A stretch of DNA of 64,000 nt from Rehmannia glutinosa (GCA_016081115.2 JABTTQ020002614.1:124001-188000); one strand, 5' to 3'. Counted from the first letter of the stretch, positions 1-10,204 are shown. Translations and numbers: made by a program. The notes: a model not told the origin generated them from the sequence alone.

Positions 1-25
1 TCTTCGATTTTTTTTTTTTTTTTTT

Positions 26-205
26 GAACTGGCTTGCGGCATTGTGTTGGTGTTTGTTCCCAACGGTGTATCTAGGGTCATTTTTCTCCGTTTTTTTTTC
101 GTTTTTCTTCTATTCTAGGGTTTCGATTTTCTTTGATTTGTTTTTTCGAACTGGCTTGCGGCATTGCATCTGTGTTTGTTCCCAACGGTGTATCTAGGGT
201 TTGGT
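26..205 (+). repeat. Two-copy tandem repeat, period 122 bp
   Basis: The block starting GAACTGGCTTGCGGCATTG at 26 recurs at 148. Each copy ends with CCCAACGGTGTATCTAGGG. It lies upstream of the Ulp1-like exons and may be promoter or 5' leader sequence of the MULE. No ORF crosses it. Confidence 0.85.
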
Positions 206-369
206 CGTTGCTTTGAAGCTTTCAAGTTTGCAACTATTTCATTTTTTATCTTTTCGCATATTTTTCTGTATTGTTTCGAAAAATTGTAGAGTAGATTTTC
301 TGTTTCTTATGTGCTCTCATTGATGTCTTGATGTTTGTTCAAATTTCAAATTTAATGTATCTGAAATTG

Positions 370-3240
370 CTTGAAAAGTATCAGTAAATGACTTAAAAGT
401 ACCATGCATATGCCCTCTCTGTCTGTATATTGATATATGTGATTTTTTCTTTAAATTGTGCGCATTTTTGTTGATATATCTGTTTATGTTGCTTGAATTT
501 TGTTTTATATAATATATAATAAGTGTGGGTTTATGTACTCTAATATAATTGTTTGTTTAAGTACTCTAATATAACTGTTTGTTTAAGTACTCATGTCTTA
601 ATCCAAATATCAGAAATATATGTGTTTATGTTGCTTGAAATTGTGTTTTAAAAGTATCAGTATTTTGTATATTTGTAGATGGTTTGGCAGAAAGTGTTGA
701 TTCGTGGTAAATGAAGGGCAAGGGGAAGGGGAAGAAGCACTGTGGGAGAAGGCACGGTAGGAAAAAGTCCGAAGAAAGAAGATGTTAGACAAGGGGATGA
801 TGTGGACAAGCCTTTGGCAGACGAAGGAAACGCTGCTGAAGACATTGAAAAAAATGAGGATAAAGATGTTAGTCTTCATTTCTCGTTGTTTATGTTAATA
901 TGTTTTCTAAAATAGTGTATTGATTTTCTATGTTCATGTTAAAATTCTGGTGTTATTTGTAAATTTCTGGGGAACAATTATGTTTAAAAATATCAAAAAT
1001 TTGCATAAAAGTATCATAAACTTGTTCAAAAGTATAAGTGTTTTTTTTAACCTATTGTATTGATTTTTGTTTGTTTGTTGTTAAATGGAACTAAAAGTAT
1101 CTGAAATTGCTTGAAAAGTATCAGTAAATGAGTTTTTGATTTTTTCTTTAAATTATGTGTGTTTTTGTTGATATATGTGTTAAAAATATCAGTATTTTGC
1201 ATATTTGTAGGTGCGCCGGGAGAAATTGTTGATACGGAGGGAGAGAGGAAGGGGAAGGGGAAGAAGCAGCCCGGGAGAAGGCATGATAGGAGAAAGCCCG
1301 ACGAAAGAGATGTTAGTTGTCGTGATTTGGTTGCAGAATCCGGAAACATTGCGAAGAGATTGAAAAGGGTGAAGATAAGGTTGTTGATGGTCAAGGGATG
1401 TTGTCGAAAAACCTTTGGAAGAAGAAGGAAATGTTGCCGAAGAGACTCAAAAGGCTGAGGATAATGTTGATGTAGAGGAAGATATTGCAGCGAAAGAAGT
1501 TGCTGAAGACGAACCTGGAAAGGTTCTTTGTAGTTGAACCTCGAAAGGTCCGCAGCGTAAATCTTCTGGGGAGAAAATTGGAAAGCGAGGATTCTAAAAG
1601 TCCTAGAGAAAGAAAATCAAGTTTGTCGAGGAAGATACTAAGAGGTTTGTGCATTTTTGTCCTATTTCTTTTTAGTATCTGAACCATTGCCCTGTATTAG
1701 TGCATTTTGGAATTGCCTTAAAAGTATCATTTTTATGCTTTTAAGTATCAGAAATTGCCTTAAAAGTATCAGTTTTTATATCATGTTTTTATATCAGTAC
1801 TAATATGGCGTTATATTTCTTGCAGCAGTTTCTCTATGCAATGCAGACCTCAAGGTCTTTTTGATATACTTAAGGATTTGAATGATAGACAGAGGGAGGA
1901 TATCGAGAGCATCGACTTTGGGGGGTTGTTGAAATTGCAAGTGAAACAACTACCTTTTTGTTCGATAAGAACGCACAACCAAACATCACATTTTTACAAT
2001 GATGGTTGATGCCAACTATTGGAGCACATATCAAATTATATCTGTTTGTGCAATACGTTGTGTCAAAAATGACGACATCCCCAAATATTTCATAATCTTC
2101 TCTCATCATCGAATATCTCCAAAACATATTGCTCAATTTGGCCATCTCATCTAGCTTAACTCTAAAATAGAAGTCCTCATTATCGGATTGTTGTTGGTAC
2201 AACATTTCAACAAGTGTTTGTGCATCTCCACCTTCTATTTCTTTCAATTTCAGACGATTCACAAAATTTAGATAATCTTTTATAGTGTGTCCTACAATAT
2301 TATCTCCTCCAGCTTCATGTGCCATATAACGGTAAGAATCTATTAGTTTCATTTCGGAAGAGACCACATCTTCTATCACTTTGCCCTTTTCACTTGTAAT
2401 CTTTCTCTCAGAACGATGAAGGTGGTTCCACTCTTTTCTTGTAAATGGGTGATTATGCTTCGTGACATGGCTCAAGACTTCATGAAGACCTTCGTCATTT
2501 AATTTCACCCTCAATGAAGCATTACATCTGGTACGTGTGATAGGAAAATTTTCCTTTTTTTCATTTTTGGAATTTATGTCCAAATTTCCCGATCTCCTAA
2601 ATCCTTCACAAGAGCATACAAAATATTTTTCTATCACAACTCCATTAGCTTGAGTCTTTACGAATGCTAAACCCGAGTGCACGGCTATGGTCCCTATACA
2701 ATTTATGCATGTCATCAATTGTCTTCCTTTTCAACCCAACAAGGGAACCCGATACATCCACAGGGTCATTGGTGTAGTCTAGAAATATTTAAAAAAATCA
2801 CAGGACAGATTAATAAATGTTGGTACTTTTGGAAAAAATAGTAATACTTATGCAGTAAAATGTGATACCTTATGCATCTGCCTCTGTGTTTTGGTCAGTA
2901 GTATCTCTTGAATCCAGATTTTCACCTTCAATGACTTCTATATCATCTTCATCACTAGAAATAATAAGTACTGAATCCAAGTTTTCACCTATATGTATAA
3001 ATGAAATAAATTATTACATCAAATATCTAGTAGAATATCCCTTTTATTCAGTAAATATAAATTTGTAAAATTTCAATGTCCATCATAAAAGTATCATTTT
3101 TTCCATAAACAGTATCACTATTTTCATCAAAAGTATCATATATAATATCAAGAGTATCACTATTTCCAGAAAACGTATCATATTTAAATACAAAAGTATT
3201 AGTATTTCTAGCAAAAGTATCATTTTTTCAATGTATGAGT
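370..3240 (+). repeat. Dispersed spaced word AAAAGTATCA (about 20 copies)
   Basis: AAAAGTATC[AT] or close variants occur near 376, 393, 651, 1011, 1031, 1095, 1113, 1185, 1719, 1740 and 1762 on one side of the coding core. On the other side they occur near 3087, 3108, 3129, 3151, 3172, 3192 and 3214. Nearly all are on the plus strand at irregular spacing of about 20 bp or more. They are absent from the exons. See findings. Confidence 0.8.
700..1954 (+). pseudogene. Ulp1-family MULE gene, N-terminal part only (truncated)
   Basis: Three exon-like stretches lie at about 700-870, 1209-1650 and 1826-1954. The first two are related to each other (a KGKGKK basic run, then acidic E/D-rich sequence such as EEEGNVAEETQKAED), as if an exon had been duplicated. 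Both need frame changes to stay open. The last follows a good acceptor (TTCTTGCAG, 1816-1825) and encodes RPQGLFDILKDLNDRQRED followed by IDFGGLLKLQVKQLP. That pattern is what I know from the region just before the conserved N-terminal domain of plant Ulp1-bearing MULE proteins. The protease domain is absent because the reading runs into the FAR1 sequence at about 1954. The family call is by motif resemblance only. Confidence 0.55.
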
Positions 3241-3287
3241 ACATTACCTTCCTTCATCAATGAGATGTGTGCATCTTCATTATCCAT
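1955..3287 (-). pseudogene. FAR1-type MULE transposase, N-terminal half (frameshifted, truncated)
   Basis: I read three exons with consistent phases: exon 1 at 3287-3248 (starts MDNEDAHISLMKE, donor GGTAATG), exon 2 at 2988-2926 (after ATATAG, donor AAGGTGAAA) and exon 3 from 2778 (after TTTCTAG). Exon 3 begins in one frame (KRKTIDDMHKLYRDHSRAL, ending GFSIRK) and then needs a one-base shift near 2655 to continue as QANGVVIEKYFVCSCEGF. This is a FAR1-type DNA-binding domain, with later zinc-ligand-like C and H residues in TRCNASLRVKL and THN-type sequence. The start of the MULE transposase domain follows (GDVVIFDTTYCTNRYNLI, first catalytic D). Translation leaves the family after CAFLSNKK at about 1955, where the antisense of the Ulp1-like exon begins. 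The second catalytic D, the E and the SWIM domain are missing. If exon 2 is read through instead, TAA closes it near 2874. Confidence 0.75.
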
Positions 3288-3299
3288 TGAAGAGATTAT

Positions 3300-3710
3300 C
3301 GAAAATCCCAGAACAACAGGTCGAAAGTGCAATGTAAGGATGACAATGAAGCTTTTTGTTGCACCAACAATGGAAATTTTTTCTTACAGATTTTAAACTT
3401 TTTGTTGAAAATAGCTGAATGTCGACTTACCAGTGGAGCTTTTGTTGTTAGGAGATGGCGAGCTGAGCTTTTGGAGGAGGAGATGTCGACTTACCAGGGA
3501 GCTGCGGGTTTTGTTTTGAAATTAGGTTTTTAATTTTTTTTTTTATTTTGAGTTGTGTCAAGCTGGCCCTGTTCCATTGGGCTTTGCATGTTCCAGTTGC
3601 GGGCGGGTCAGGAGGCAGGCGCGGACCATGTTGTATTAAAGATAAGTTTTTTTTAAAAAAATTGCCAGCTGTCAATGCGGGTCTGGAGCTGGATCGGATC
3701 TGGATCGCAG
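3300..3710. other. MULE flank, no gene seen
   Basis: Short open frames on both strands carry no recognisable motif. A short duplication (GTCGACTTACCAG at about 3422 and 3485) is visible. The stretch lies between the transposase exons and the element end. Confidence 0.5.
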
Positions 3711-3772
3711 GTAGGACCCGTCTTACGAAATAAGATCTGTAAGACGGTCCTATGGGAGACCTTCTCTTCTAG
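3711..3772. repeat. Terminal region of MULE with internal inverted unit
   Basis: CCGTCTTACGAAATAAGATC is followed by TGTAAGACGGTCC and GGAGACC. The CGTCTTAC/GTAAGACG pair is an inverted repeat within the terminus. The same GT.AGACGGTC...GGAG layout ends the element at 12976. Confidence 0.55.
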
Positions 3773-3775
3773 TAT

Positions 3776-4127
3776 AAGTTGTGGTTATTTGATATGGTAA
3801 GTGTTATATGAATGACAATCATATGTACGGTGGAATATGAGATGAAATACGATTTTAGACTAGAAGATCTCATGCAGATATTTTGATATGTATAGGAAAA
3901 TTGATAACTATCAGATACACAGTTATGACATCATATGTATATCTCCATCCAATATTGGTGGAATAGAAAATTGATGAGAAAATCCCATGTGAAATATACC
4001 CCAGATTGTATTTGTATCTGATTAACCATGATGAAACATGCTTGAGTAATCTATTAAAGGAAAATTATATCAAATTTTTATTTGGCTATGTAATACTCCC
4101 AATGTCATTAATCAACAAAAATAAAGT
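3776..4127. other. AT-rich spacer, no gene seen
   Basis: No open frame or terminal repeat is recognised. It contains the pre-insertion flank of the copia element; the sequence ending AAAGTGTAGT continues after the element at 10200. Confidence 0.5.
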
Positions 4128-4132
4128 GTAGT

Positions 4133-4930
4133 TGTTGATAAATGTGGCCCATTGTTCTATTAACTTGGCCCAAAATTGCAGCCCAATACCCAAAGCCACC
4201 AGCCCAAAACCATTTAGCCCGTGTGTTGACTCGGGTCTGTGAGTCGAACTGCGGGATCTGGATTTATTATCTGTGGACCTTTGGGCTTGATCTGGTCCAT
4301 TGATCTCTGTGTAATCTGAGCCGTTGATATGTGCCTATATAAGTGTACTTTCCTAAAACCCTAATTCATTATCTCGTTTGTTCTTTCTCTCTCATCTGTC
4401 AAACTCTCTCGATTGTTCTCTTGCTTTGTGTTGTTCTCTCTCTCTCTAAAACTCCAGTCTCTTGCTGGATTGATTTGGGGTTTTCTGTGTGTGAGAGGTG
4501 AGATATTTGTGCTTGTTGTCTTGTTCACCAACTCTGTGTACAAGATCCTTCTTCTGAGTGGATTAGGGTTTTGGGTGGTTTGATTTAGATCCAGGGTTCT
4601 TAGGGTTTTCTGGGTTTGAGGTTGTGAGGTTTAAGTATTGTGGCGAAGCTTTTGTGGCTTCTTCTTTGGTTCTCTGGGTTGTGATTCGTGGTGACAGTTC
4701 TTTCTAGGGTTTACCAGTCCCTGAGCCGAATCTTTCTATATTTGGATCCTAGGGTTGTATCCCTTTACAGTTGTGTTATATTTTACTTGTAACTGTAATT
4801 TCATTCCTTGTACTTTACTTTCTTGCTAAGTGTCTAGAGTACAGTTTTGTATTAATAGGCTTATTGAGTCTGTAATTTGTTCCTTCGGTACTATGTGTAT
4901 CGATCTATTGAGGCAGATAGATACCCAACA
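4133..4930 (+). repeat. 5' LTR of copia element
   Basis: Starts TGTTGATAAATGTGGCCC and ends GATACCCAACA, i.e. TG...CA, 798 bp. A TATATAAG box lies at 4336-4343, followed by CT-rich leader sequence. The 3' partner is 9400-10199. Confidence 0.95.
4336..4343 (+). promoter_or_regulatory. TATA box in copia 5' LTR
   Basis: TATATAAG is conserved at the equivalent place in the 3' LTR (9603-9610). It is the most likely promoter of the element. Confidence 0.6.
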
Positions 4931-4931
4931 G

Positions 4932-4943
4932 TGGTATCAGAGC
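4932..4943 (+). other. Primer-binding site, initiator tRNA-Met
   Basis: TGGTATCAGAGC begins one base after the 5' LTR end. It is the standard complement of the 3' end of plant initiator tRNA-Met used by copia elements. Confidence 0.9.
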
Positions 4944-5423
4944 ACCTATCTGCCTCGTGGTGGGTTGGTGTTTCTGGTTTCTTGAGCTTATTGGTGATCT
5001 GTTGGCTCCCTGGTGTATTTGGTTGTGGTGAGAACCCAGGACATGCTCCTAGTTGTAAGATTCTCTATTCATTTTCCTCTCATTTATTTTCAGTCAGTAC
5101 TTAATTTAGGGAAACCCTAAGCATAAGCCTCTTGACCCTGTGCCTTGAGTGCAGTGGAATCCTGAGATGCAAAGGAATCCACCTAGTTTTAAATTATTTC
5201 TGTTGATTTTGGTTTCTTGGAATCTGTGTGGTCCTGTGTGCCTTTCTTGTTTACCTTGCTTTGTGCTGGGCTCTGTGCGGCCCATTAGTTGCCTCCTATT
5301 TTCTGTTGTCATTGGACTCTGTGTGGTCCACCTACCTGTTGCTTCTGTTGTTCTGTTTGATAATTGTGATACCTGCCTTTGTGTTGTATTCTTGTGGTAT
5401 TCTCTGTGGCTTTATCTGTGAAT
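4944..5423 (+). other. Untranslated leader between PBS and gag
   Basis: T-rich sequence with short open frames but no conserved domain. Gag begins at the ATG at 5424. Confidence 0.6.
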
Positions 5424-6300
5424 ATGGCTGGTGCATCTGGTTATCATATGGAACCTTTTAATGGGAAAAGTGATTTTTCTATTTGGCAACAAAAAATGAA
5501 GGGGATTTTAATTCAGCAGAAATGTTTTAAAGCTACTGATCAAAAGTATTCTGATAAAGATACTGCTGAAATAAAATCTGAACTTGATGAATTTTCCTAC
5601 TCATCCATTATCCTTAATCTCTCTGATGTTGTTTTGAGAAAAGTTGGCAAGTTAACTTCTGCCAAGGCTCTTTGGGATAAATTGCAAGAACTTTACACTG
5701 AAACTTCCCTACCCTCAAAACTCTTTCTACTGGAAAAGTTTTTTAGATTCAAACTTGATTTGACTAAGGATATGGATGAGAACTTGGTTGTTTTTACAAA
5801 ATTGATACAATATATCAAACTTACTGGTGATAAAAACATTGATGATTATACCCCAATTGTGTTGCTATAAGCCATTCCTGATTCATATGCTGATGTGAAA
5901 TCTGCCATTAAGTATGGTAGATACTCTATTACCCTTGATACTGTGATTAATGGCCTTAAGAGTAAGGAATTAGATCTGAAAATATCTAAGGGGAATGAAC
6001 AGGGGTTCGGGAAGGTTATGCATGTCAGGGGTAGACCTCAGAATAGAAAAAATGGGAATAACAATAACAGAAACTCTGGTAGAAAGAGAAGTAAAAGCAG
6101 AGGGAGGTCTAGTTCTAGACCTAAGAACAATAGGAAGTGTTATAACTGTGGTGAGTATGGCCATTACATCAAAGAATGTACTAAACCCAGGAATAACCAG
6201 AATAATAATCAAAACAATAATCAGAACAACAAGAATCAAACCAATGACTCTGTGAACTTGACAACTGGCAATGATCATATGGGTGATGTGTTTATGGTGC
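5424..6300 (+). pseudogene. copia gag (nucleocapsid polyprotein), one in-frame stop
   Basis: The start chosen is the ATG at 5424 (MAGASGYHMEPFNGKSDFSI), where the family pattern of F-x-G-x-D/N-F-x-x-W begins. Upstream sequence in frame shows no homology. The UBN2-like gag domain runs to about 5990. TAA at 5868-5870 interrupts it between PIVLL and AIPDSY in the same frame. A basic, Asn/Ser/Arg-rich linker follows, then a CCHC zinc knuckle CYNCGEYGHYIKEC near 6138-6179, which binds genomic RNA in this family, and an Asn-rich repeat tail. The stop would truncate gag before the knuckle. Confidence 0.9.
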
Positions 6301-7545
6301 ATGAGTTGCATGAGTCTGTGAATGTTGTGCCTTCAAATTCTTTCAGTGAAAATGATTGGCTTATTGATTCTACTTGCACATTTCACATGACACCATTTAA
6401 ACACTTGTTTGCCTCATATGCTTCTGTGCAAAATGGATCTGTTTCCATGGCTAATGATAAGAAATGCCAAGTTATTGGTGTTGGTACTGTGTATTTGAAA
6501 CTTGATTCTAGTTTTGTTTTGACTCTGAATGATGTAAGGCATGTTCCTGATCTGTCTAATAACTTGATCTCATGTGTTATGCTTGAGCATGATGGTTATG
6601 AGGGAAGGTGGGGTAAGGGCTTAATGAAAATCATGAAAGGTTCCCTTATTATTGCTAAAGCTGAAAAGAAAAAAATTTGTATGTTTGATATGTTGAGTCT
6701 GTTCCTTGCATGCAAAATTATATGAACAATGTGAACTCTGTGACCAATGTGAACTCTGTGAATGACAAAACTGAACTTTGGCATAAAAGGCTTGGTCATA
6801 TAAGTTCTAAGGGTCTTGAATTGTTGCATAAAGAAGGATGTTTTGGTAATGATAAACTTACTTGTGTTCCCTTCTGTGACTCATGTGTTTATGGTAAACA
6901 ACAAAGAGTTAGCTTCCCTACTTCCTCTTATCCAAAACAATCTACATGTACTGATATTCTTGAATACTTACATGCTGATGTTTGGGGCCCTGCCAGTGTT
7001 CCTACCCATGGTGGGAATAGGTATTTTCTATCAGTGGTTGACGATTTTTCAAGAAAAGTGTTTGTGTTTCTTATGAAAAACAAGTCTGATGTTTTTGAAA
7101 AACTTCAAAATTGGAAAACCTTGATAGAAAATCAGACTGGGAAAAATATTAAGTATTTGAGAACTGATAATGGGTTGGAGTTTTGCAACCAACTCATTGA
7201 TCAACTTTGTGTTGTTTCGGGCATTGTAAGACACAAGTATGTGCCTTACATCCCTCAAAGCAAAATGGGGTTGCTAAGAGGATGAATAGGATTCTTTTGG
7301 AAAGGGTGAGAAGTATGTTAAGTACATCTGGACTTTCCAAAAAGTTCTGGGGTGAAGCTGTTCATACAGCTGCCTATGTGATTAATAGATCACCATCTGT
7401 ACCTTTGAAAGAGAAATACCCAGAACAAGTTTGGTCTGGTAAACCTGTGGACTTTTCAAATTTAAAAATTTTGTCGTTTCACCTTTGTCCACCAAAAGGT
7501 TGACAAACTTGATCCAAGATCTTTAAAATGTGTTTTTTGGGATAC
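6300..7545 (+). pseudogene. copia protease and integrase region, frameshifted
   Basis: The protease core reads WLIDSTCTFHMTP near 6358-6396; the usual DSG active site is changed to DST. After a frame change near 6700-6725 the GAG-pre-integrase segment follows (ELWHKRLGHISSKGLELLH, with the CDSCVYGKQ zinc ligands). The integrase core has the first catalytic D in HADVWGPA and the second in RTDNGLEF. A second frame change near 7255 leads to QNGVAKRMNRILLERVRSML, where the third acidic residue (normally GVAERxNR) is K. Further one-base shifts lie near 7475 and 7540, the latter in a T run. The enzyme would be inactive even if the frames were joined. Confidence 0.88.
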
Positions 7546-8043
7546 CCTGATGGGGTCAAAGGGTACAGATTGTGGTTCAAATCTAAAAATGGTTTTAAAG
7601 TGTTAATAAGCAGGGATGTGGTTTTTAATGAAAATGAGTTTCCTTACCTTGATGTTTCTAAAAATGTTTCTGAAACTCAAAACCCCACTACTCCTAATAA
7701 GGTGGAGCTTTCTAATGTGCCTTTTATTTCTGTGAATGATAATTCTGATATGATTGATGTTGAGCATGATCCTGTGAATGCTAATGATGTGCACAATGAT
7801 ATTGAGAATGACAATGTTGATTTGAATGATAATGTGCATGATGAATTTCCTCTTGTTGACACTGATTTGAATCATGAGCATGTTGAAAATGATAATTTGA
7901 ATGACTATGTGTTAACTAGAGATAGAACTAGAAGGAACATTAGAATCCCAAACAAGTTTGCTGATTTTCACTTAACATCTTATGTGTTCTCTGTGTTTGA
8001 ATCAATTGAAAATTCTGAGCCTAAAACCTATTTGATGTTGTAA
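7546..8043 (+). pseudogene. Integrase C-terminal/linker region of copia pol
   Basis: FLGYPDGVKGYRLWF and RDVVFNENEFPY are the conserved post-core segment of copia integrases. An Asp/Asn-rich low-complexity linker follows, then RDRTRRNIRIPNKFADF leading into reverse transcriptase. The frame ends at 8043 because one T is missing in CTATTTGATG. The frame with the extra base would run straight into the RT ORF. Confidence 0.8.
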
Positions 8044-8048
8044 ACTCT

Positions 8049-9021
8049 GTGAATTCTGTGAAATGGCTGAGTGCTATGCAAGATGAAATGACTTCTTTGT
8101 ATGTTAATAACACCTGGGAACTTGTCCCAAAACCTGTTACCTGTTCTATTTTTAATTGTAAGTGGTTGTTTAAAATCAAACAAGAAAATGAAGGTGTTAG
8201 ATACAAAGCTAGATTAGTTGCAAAAGGTTTTCCTCAGAAAGAAGGCATTGCTTACACTGAGAATTTTGCACCTGTTGTGAAGTTTGTAATTTTGAGAATT
8301 ATGCTAGCTTTAGTGGCTCAGTTTGATTGGGAACTAAAGCAACTTGATGTTAATACTGCTTTCTTACATGGTGATTTGGAAGAACAAATTTTTATGAAAC
8401 AACCTGAAGGTTTTGAAGACAAATCCAAACCTAATCATGTGTGTATACTGAAAAAGTCTTTGTATGGTTTAAAGCAATCACCTAGACAGTGGAATAAAAA
8501 ATTTGACCAGTGCATGCTTGATTTGAAATTCTGTAGAAGCTAATTTGATCATTGTCTGTATTTCAAACTTGATGATAAGTCACATGTTTTCTTACTAATC
8601 TATGTTGATGATATGCTTTTGACTGGTCCATGCATTAAGACAATTGACTATGTGAGAAATTGCTTAAGTGTTAAATTTGATATGAAATTGTTAGGTGATG
8701 CTACGAAAATACTTGGTATGAATATTGATAGGGATAGAAATAACTATGTAATCTATCTTCATCAATCTTCGTATGTTGAAAAGGTTTTACAAAAAGTTTT
8801 CTATGAGTGATGCAAAATCTGTGAATGTCCCTCTTGCTTCTCATTTTGTGTTAAGTAGGGATCAGTCCCCAAAAACTGATTCTGAAATTCTTTTTATGCA
8901 AAACATTCCCTATGCTAATGCCATTGGATCTGTTATGTACTTAATGGTCAGTACTAGACCAGACATTGCCTATGTTGTTTCTTGCCTTAGTAGATTGTTG
9001 ATAATGCCAATTAAACATTAA
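8049..9021 (+). pseudogene. copia reverse transcriptase and start of RNase H
   Basis: The RT reads from WLSAMQDEMTSL through the conserved KARLVAKGFPQKEG, LDVNTAFLHGDLEEQIFMKQ and SLYGLKQSPRQW blocks. TAA at 8541-8543 breaks it after KFCRS, and it resumes in the same frame as FDHCLYF and then IYVDDMLLTG, so the YVDD active site is intact. A one-base shift near 8795 leads to the connection segment, with SVMYLMVSTRPDIAYVVSCL. The last recognisable residues are SRLLIMPIKH followed by a stop and a WE-like codon pair, exactly where RNase H should begin. From here the sequence is scrambled filler. Confidence 0.9.
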
Positions 9022-9390
9022 TGGGAAATACAAAACATTCCCTATGCTAATGCCGAGGGAAATACCACCCTGTTATGTACTTCAATTAGACATTAATGGG
9101 AAATACCAGTTAAGTACATAACATAATGGGAATGTTTTGCATAACTTACAATTAAATCCCTCGGCAATAGGGAATAATGTGAATGTTTTGCATTAGCATA
9201 ATGGGAATGTTTTGCATTAATGGGAAATACCAGTCATCATCATTCCCTATGTCATTCTTAGCTTAAGTGCATAAATTCTTCATGATGTATGCCTATGTAC
9301 TTAATCCAATTACATGTTATGCTAATGCCTCGGCAATGATGATGACTGGTATTTCCCATTAATGTCTAATTGAATCACACAATGAGCCAA
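9016..9390. repeat. Scrambled filler of short direct and inverted copies of the adjacent pol sequence
   Basis: This stretch replaces the RNase H region. It is built of pieces such as GGGAATGTTTTGCATAA, CATTCCCTATGCTAATGCC, GTTATGTACTT and CATTAATGGGAAATACCAG, repeated in both orientations. The pieces match the intact sequence at about 8890-8945 and 9010-9030. No ORF survives. The polypurine tract and LTR that follow are normal. Confidence 0.85.
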
Positions 9391-9399
9391 GGTGGAGAT

Positions 9400-10199
9400 T
9401 GTTGATAAATGTGGCCCATTGTTCTATTAACCTGGCCCAAAATTACAGCCCAATACCCAAAGCTACCAACCCAAAACCATTTAGCCCATGTGTTGACTCG
9501 GGTAAGTGAGTCGGACTGCGGGATCCGAATTTATTATCCGCGGACCTTTGGGCTTGATCTGGTCCATTGATCTCTGTGTAATCTGAGCCATTGATCTGTG
9601 CCTATATAAGTGTACTTTCCTGAAACCCTAATTTATTATCTCGTCTGTTCTTTCTCTCTCATCTCTCAAACTCTCTAGATTCTTCTCTTGCTTTGTGTTG
9701 TTCTCTCTCTCTCTCTAAAACTCCAGTCTCTTGCTGGATTGATTTGGGGTTTTCTGTGTGTGAGAGGTGAGATATTTGTGCTTGTTGTCTTGTTCACCAA
9801 CTCTGTGTACAAGATCATTCTTCTGAGTGGATTAGGGTTTTGGGTGGTTCGATTCAGATCCAGGGTTCTTAGGGTTTTCTGGGTTTGAGGCTGTAAGGTT
9901 TAAGTATTGTGGCGAGGCTTTTGTGGCTTCTTCCTTGGTTCTCTGGGTTGTGATTCGTGGTGACAGTTCTTTCTAGGGTTTACCAGTCCCTGATCCGAAT
10001 CTTTCTATATTCGGATCCTAGGGTTGTATCCCTTTACAGTTGTGTTATATTTTACTTGTAACTGTAATTTCATTCCTTGTACTTTACTTTCTTGCTAAGT
10101 GTATAGAGTACAGTTTTGTATTAATAGGCTTATTGAGTCTGTAATTTGTTCCTTCGATACTACGTGTATCGATCTATTGAGGCAGATAGATACCCAATA
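9400..10199 (+). repeat. 3' LTR of copia element
   Basis: 800 bp, preceded by AAGGTGGAGAT (polypurine tract). It ends CCCAATA rather than CCCAACA, a C-to-T change of the terminal CA. TATATAAG lies at 9603-9610. It is followed directly by the TSD GTAGT. Confidence 0.95.
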
Positions 10200-10204
10200 G
10201 TAGT

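Larger units (their letters stand above)
1..3775. mobile_element. Internally deleted Ulp1/FAR1-type Mutator-like element (left end outside window)
   Basis: The segment holds the 5' part of a Ulp1-family gene on the plus strand (about 700-1954) facing the 5' part of a FAR1-type transposase on the minus strand (1955-3287). The two meet head to head at about 1954, where both stop in mid-domain, so the interior of a convergent two-gene MULE appears to be deleted. Both flanks are littered with the word AAAAGTATCA in one orientation. The right end (3711-3772) resembles the ends of the element at 11716-12976, with two copies of a CGTCTTA/GTAAGACGGTC unit. The left terminus and TSD are not in the window. 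Fusion of two separate insertions is a less economical alternative. Confidence 0.65.
4128..10204 (+). mobile_element. Ty1/copia LTR retrotransposon, full length with decayed gag-pol
   Basis: Two near-identical LTRs (4133-4930 and 9400-10199) flank gag, protease, integrase and reverse transcriptase in copia order. The 5-bp target duplication GTAGT is at 4128-4132 and 10200-10204. An initiator tRNA-Met primer site follows the 5' LTR, and a purine-rich AAGGTGGAGAT tract precedes the 3' LTR. The coding region has several single-base frameshifts and two in-frame stops, and most of RNase H is replaced by scrambled repeats, so the copy cannot move autonomously. The LTRs differ at a couple of dozen sites by eye, so the insertion is not very recent. 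Confidence 0.95.

Noticed and set aside
1870..2718. Host FAR1/FRS transcription factor gene
   Set aside because: The frameshift, the truncation in the first transposase block and the MULE context point to a transposon relic rather than a domesticated gene.
5970..6311. Minus-strand 113-codon ORF over copia gag
   Set aside because: Shadow of the plus-strand gag frame; hydrophobic only because it is antisense to Asn/Lys-rich sequence.
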